Shown here piece by piece: positions 63,591-64,000 of a DNA stretch of 64,000 nucleotides. Origin of the DNA: Closterium sp. NIES-65 (lineage: Eukaryota > Streptophyta > Zygnematophyceae > Desmidiales > Closteriaceae); contig CANXME010000425.1 of NCBI GenBank assembly GCA_948144175.1, forward strand, positions 36,745 to 100,744, read 5' to 3'. Made by a program: the position numbers and the translations under genes. The notes under the pieces were generated by a model. It was not told the origin of the DNA. It searched no databases and saw only the letters and a program-made list of their open reading frames with translations. Numbering within the stretch: the first letter of the stretch is position 1; the number at the start of each line of letters is the position of its first letter.

Positions 63591-64000
63591 AACCTCCAGC
63601 ACCAGCAGCACGGCTCCAGCGCCGGGCAAACCCACTCGCGCAGCTCCTGTGGAGAGAGTGGCTCCCGCGAGACGAAGCAACCCGGAGAGCCTCCACGCTC
63701 AGCACCCCCAGACCCAGCACCCCAGGCAAGGCACCTCCAGGCGTAGCACCCCCAGGCTCAGCACCCCTAGGCTCCGCACCCCCAGGCCCAGCACGCCCCA
63801 CGCACAGCACCCCCAGGCTCAGGACTCCCAGTCTCAGCACCCACATGCTCAGAGACCCCCAGTCTCAGCACCTCTAGGCTCAGCACCGCGCAGCAGCACC
63901 AGAGTCAACCACTGACCTCGACAGGCTCGAGTGCGTCTACCTGGGACACATCTGAAGGGGCAGGACCCTGAGGGGGGAGGGGGTCTACCGGGGGGGGACC
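63591..64000 (-). pseudogene. Element G integrase-RT linker, window edge
   Basis: REPLSPQELREWF-related sequence (about 63620-63670) and degenerate 15-bp GAEPGG units (63690-63890), then VSQVDALEPVEV (about 63915-63950) and the proline-rich post-integrase segment. Single-base insertions are frequent (for example near 63605-63690), so the frame changes several times. Confidence 0.82.

Larger units (their letters stand above)
53482..64000 (-). mobile_element. Element G: copia retrotransposon, 3' part, split by F
   Basis: Minus-strand copia inserted in the gypsy element. 3' LTR 53482-53611, 3' untranslated region 53612-53705 and 60908-61021 (interrupted by F at ATTCC), RNase H, RT and linker to the window edge. 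Integrase, gag and the 5' LTR lie outside. Confidence 0.9.

Overview
The window is a eukaryotic, GC-rich block made almost entirely of LTR retrotransposons inserted into one another. I see no host gene, tRNA, rRNA or bacterial-type operon. The primer-binding sites resemble the complement of initiator tRNA-Met (TGGTATCAGAGC and variants), and the Ty1/copia order gag-protease-integrase-RT-RNase H together with a Ty3/gypsy gag fits a green-lineage genome (plant or streptophyte alga). The species cannot be fixed from the sequence. Several decayed copies carry stops best explained by C-to-T change at CHG sites, which is compatible with plant-type DNA methylation.

Layout, left part. Element A (minus, 1 to 11719, 3' end outside the window) holds a solo gypsy LTR (812-1179, TSD CCTAG) and the nested element B (minus, 3757-10347, TSD GGTGC). 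A sits in an older plus-strand copia relic H, whose pieces reappear at 11720-12395, 19657-20325 and from 27952. H was also hit by element D (plus, 12396-19651, TSD CCAAC), which contains an autonomous-type copia body M, and by element C (minus, 20326-27946, TSD CAGCG).

Middle and right part. Element K (minus, 28330-47856) is a second DSCCG-protease copia relic with a 396-bp 3' LTR. It is split by element I (plus, 29685-44019), which is itself split by element J (minus, 36585-43328, 1-kb LTRs, TSD AGGCT). K's gag is truncated by element E (plus, 47857-51575). E is entered by a gypsy element (51576-53481), the gypsy by element G (minus, from 53482), and G by element F (minus, 53711-60902, TSD ATTCC, identical LTRs). 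That gives five nesting levels: K, E, gypsy, G, F.

A, B, C, M, E, F, G and I belong to one copia superfamily with 120-135-bp LTRs. Where the 5' end is present, they share a small hairpin next to the primer-binding site, a GGGCCCACC motif, and a GC-rich minisatellite leader of about 0.5-1.2 kb. They also share a gag with a poly-glycine tract and an unusual C-x13-C-x3-H-x4-C motif, and a GAEPGG-type minisatellite linker between integrase and RT. F looks youngest and has a single 1912-codon ORF, but it lacks a catalytic integrase Asp and the RT motif A region. Where it can be judged, no member in the window looks fully autonomous.
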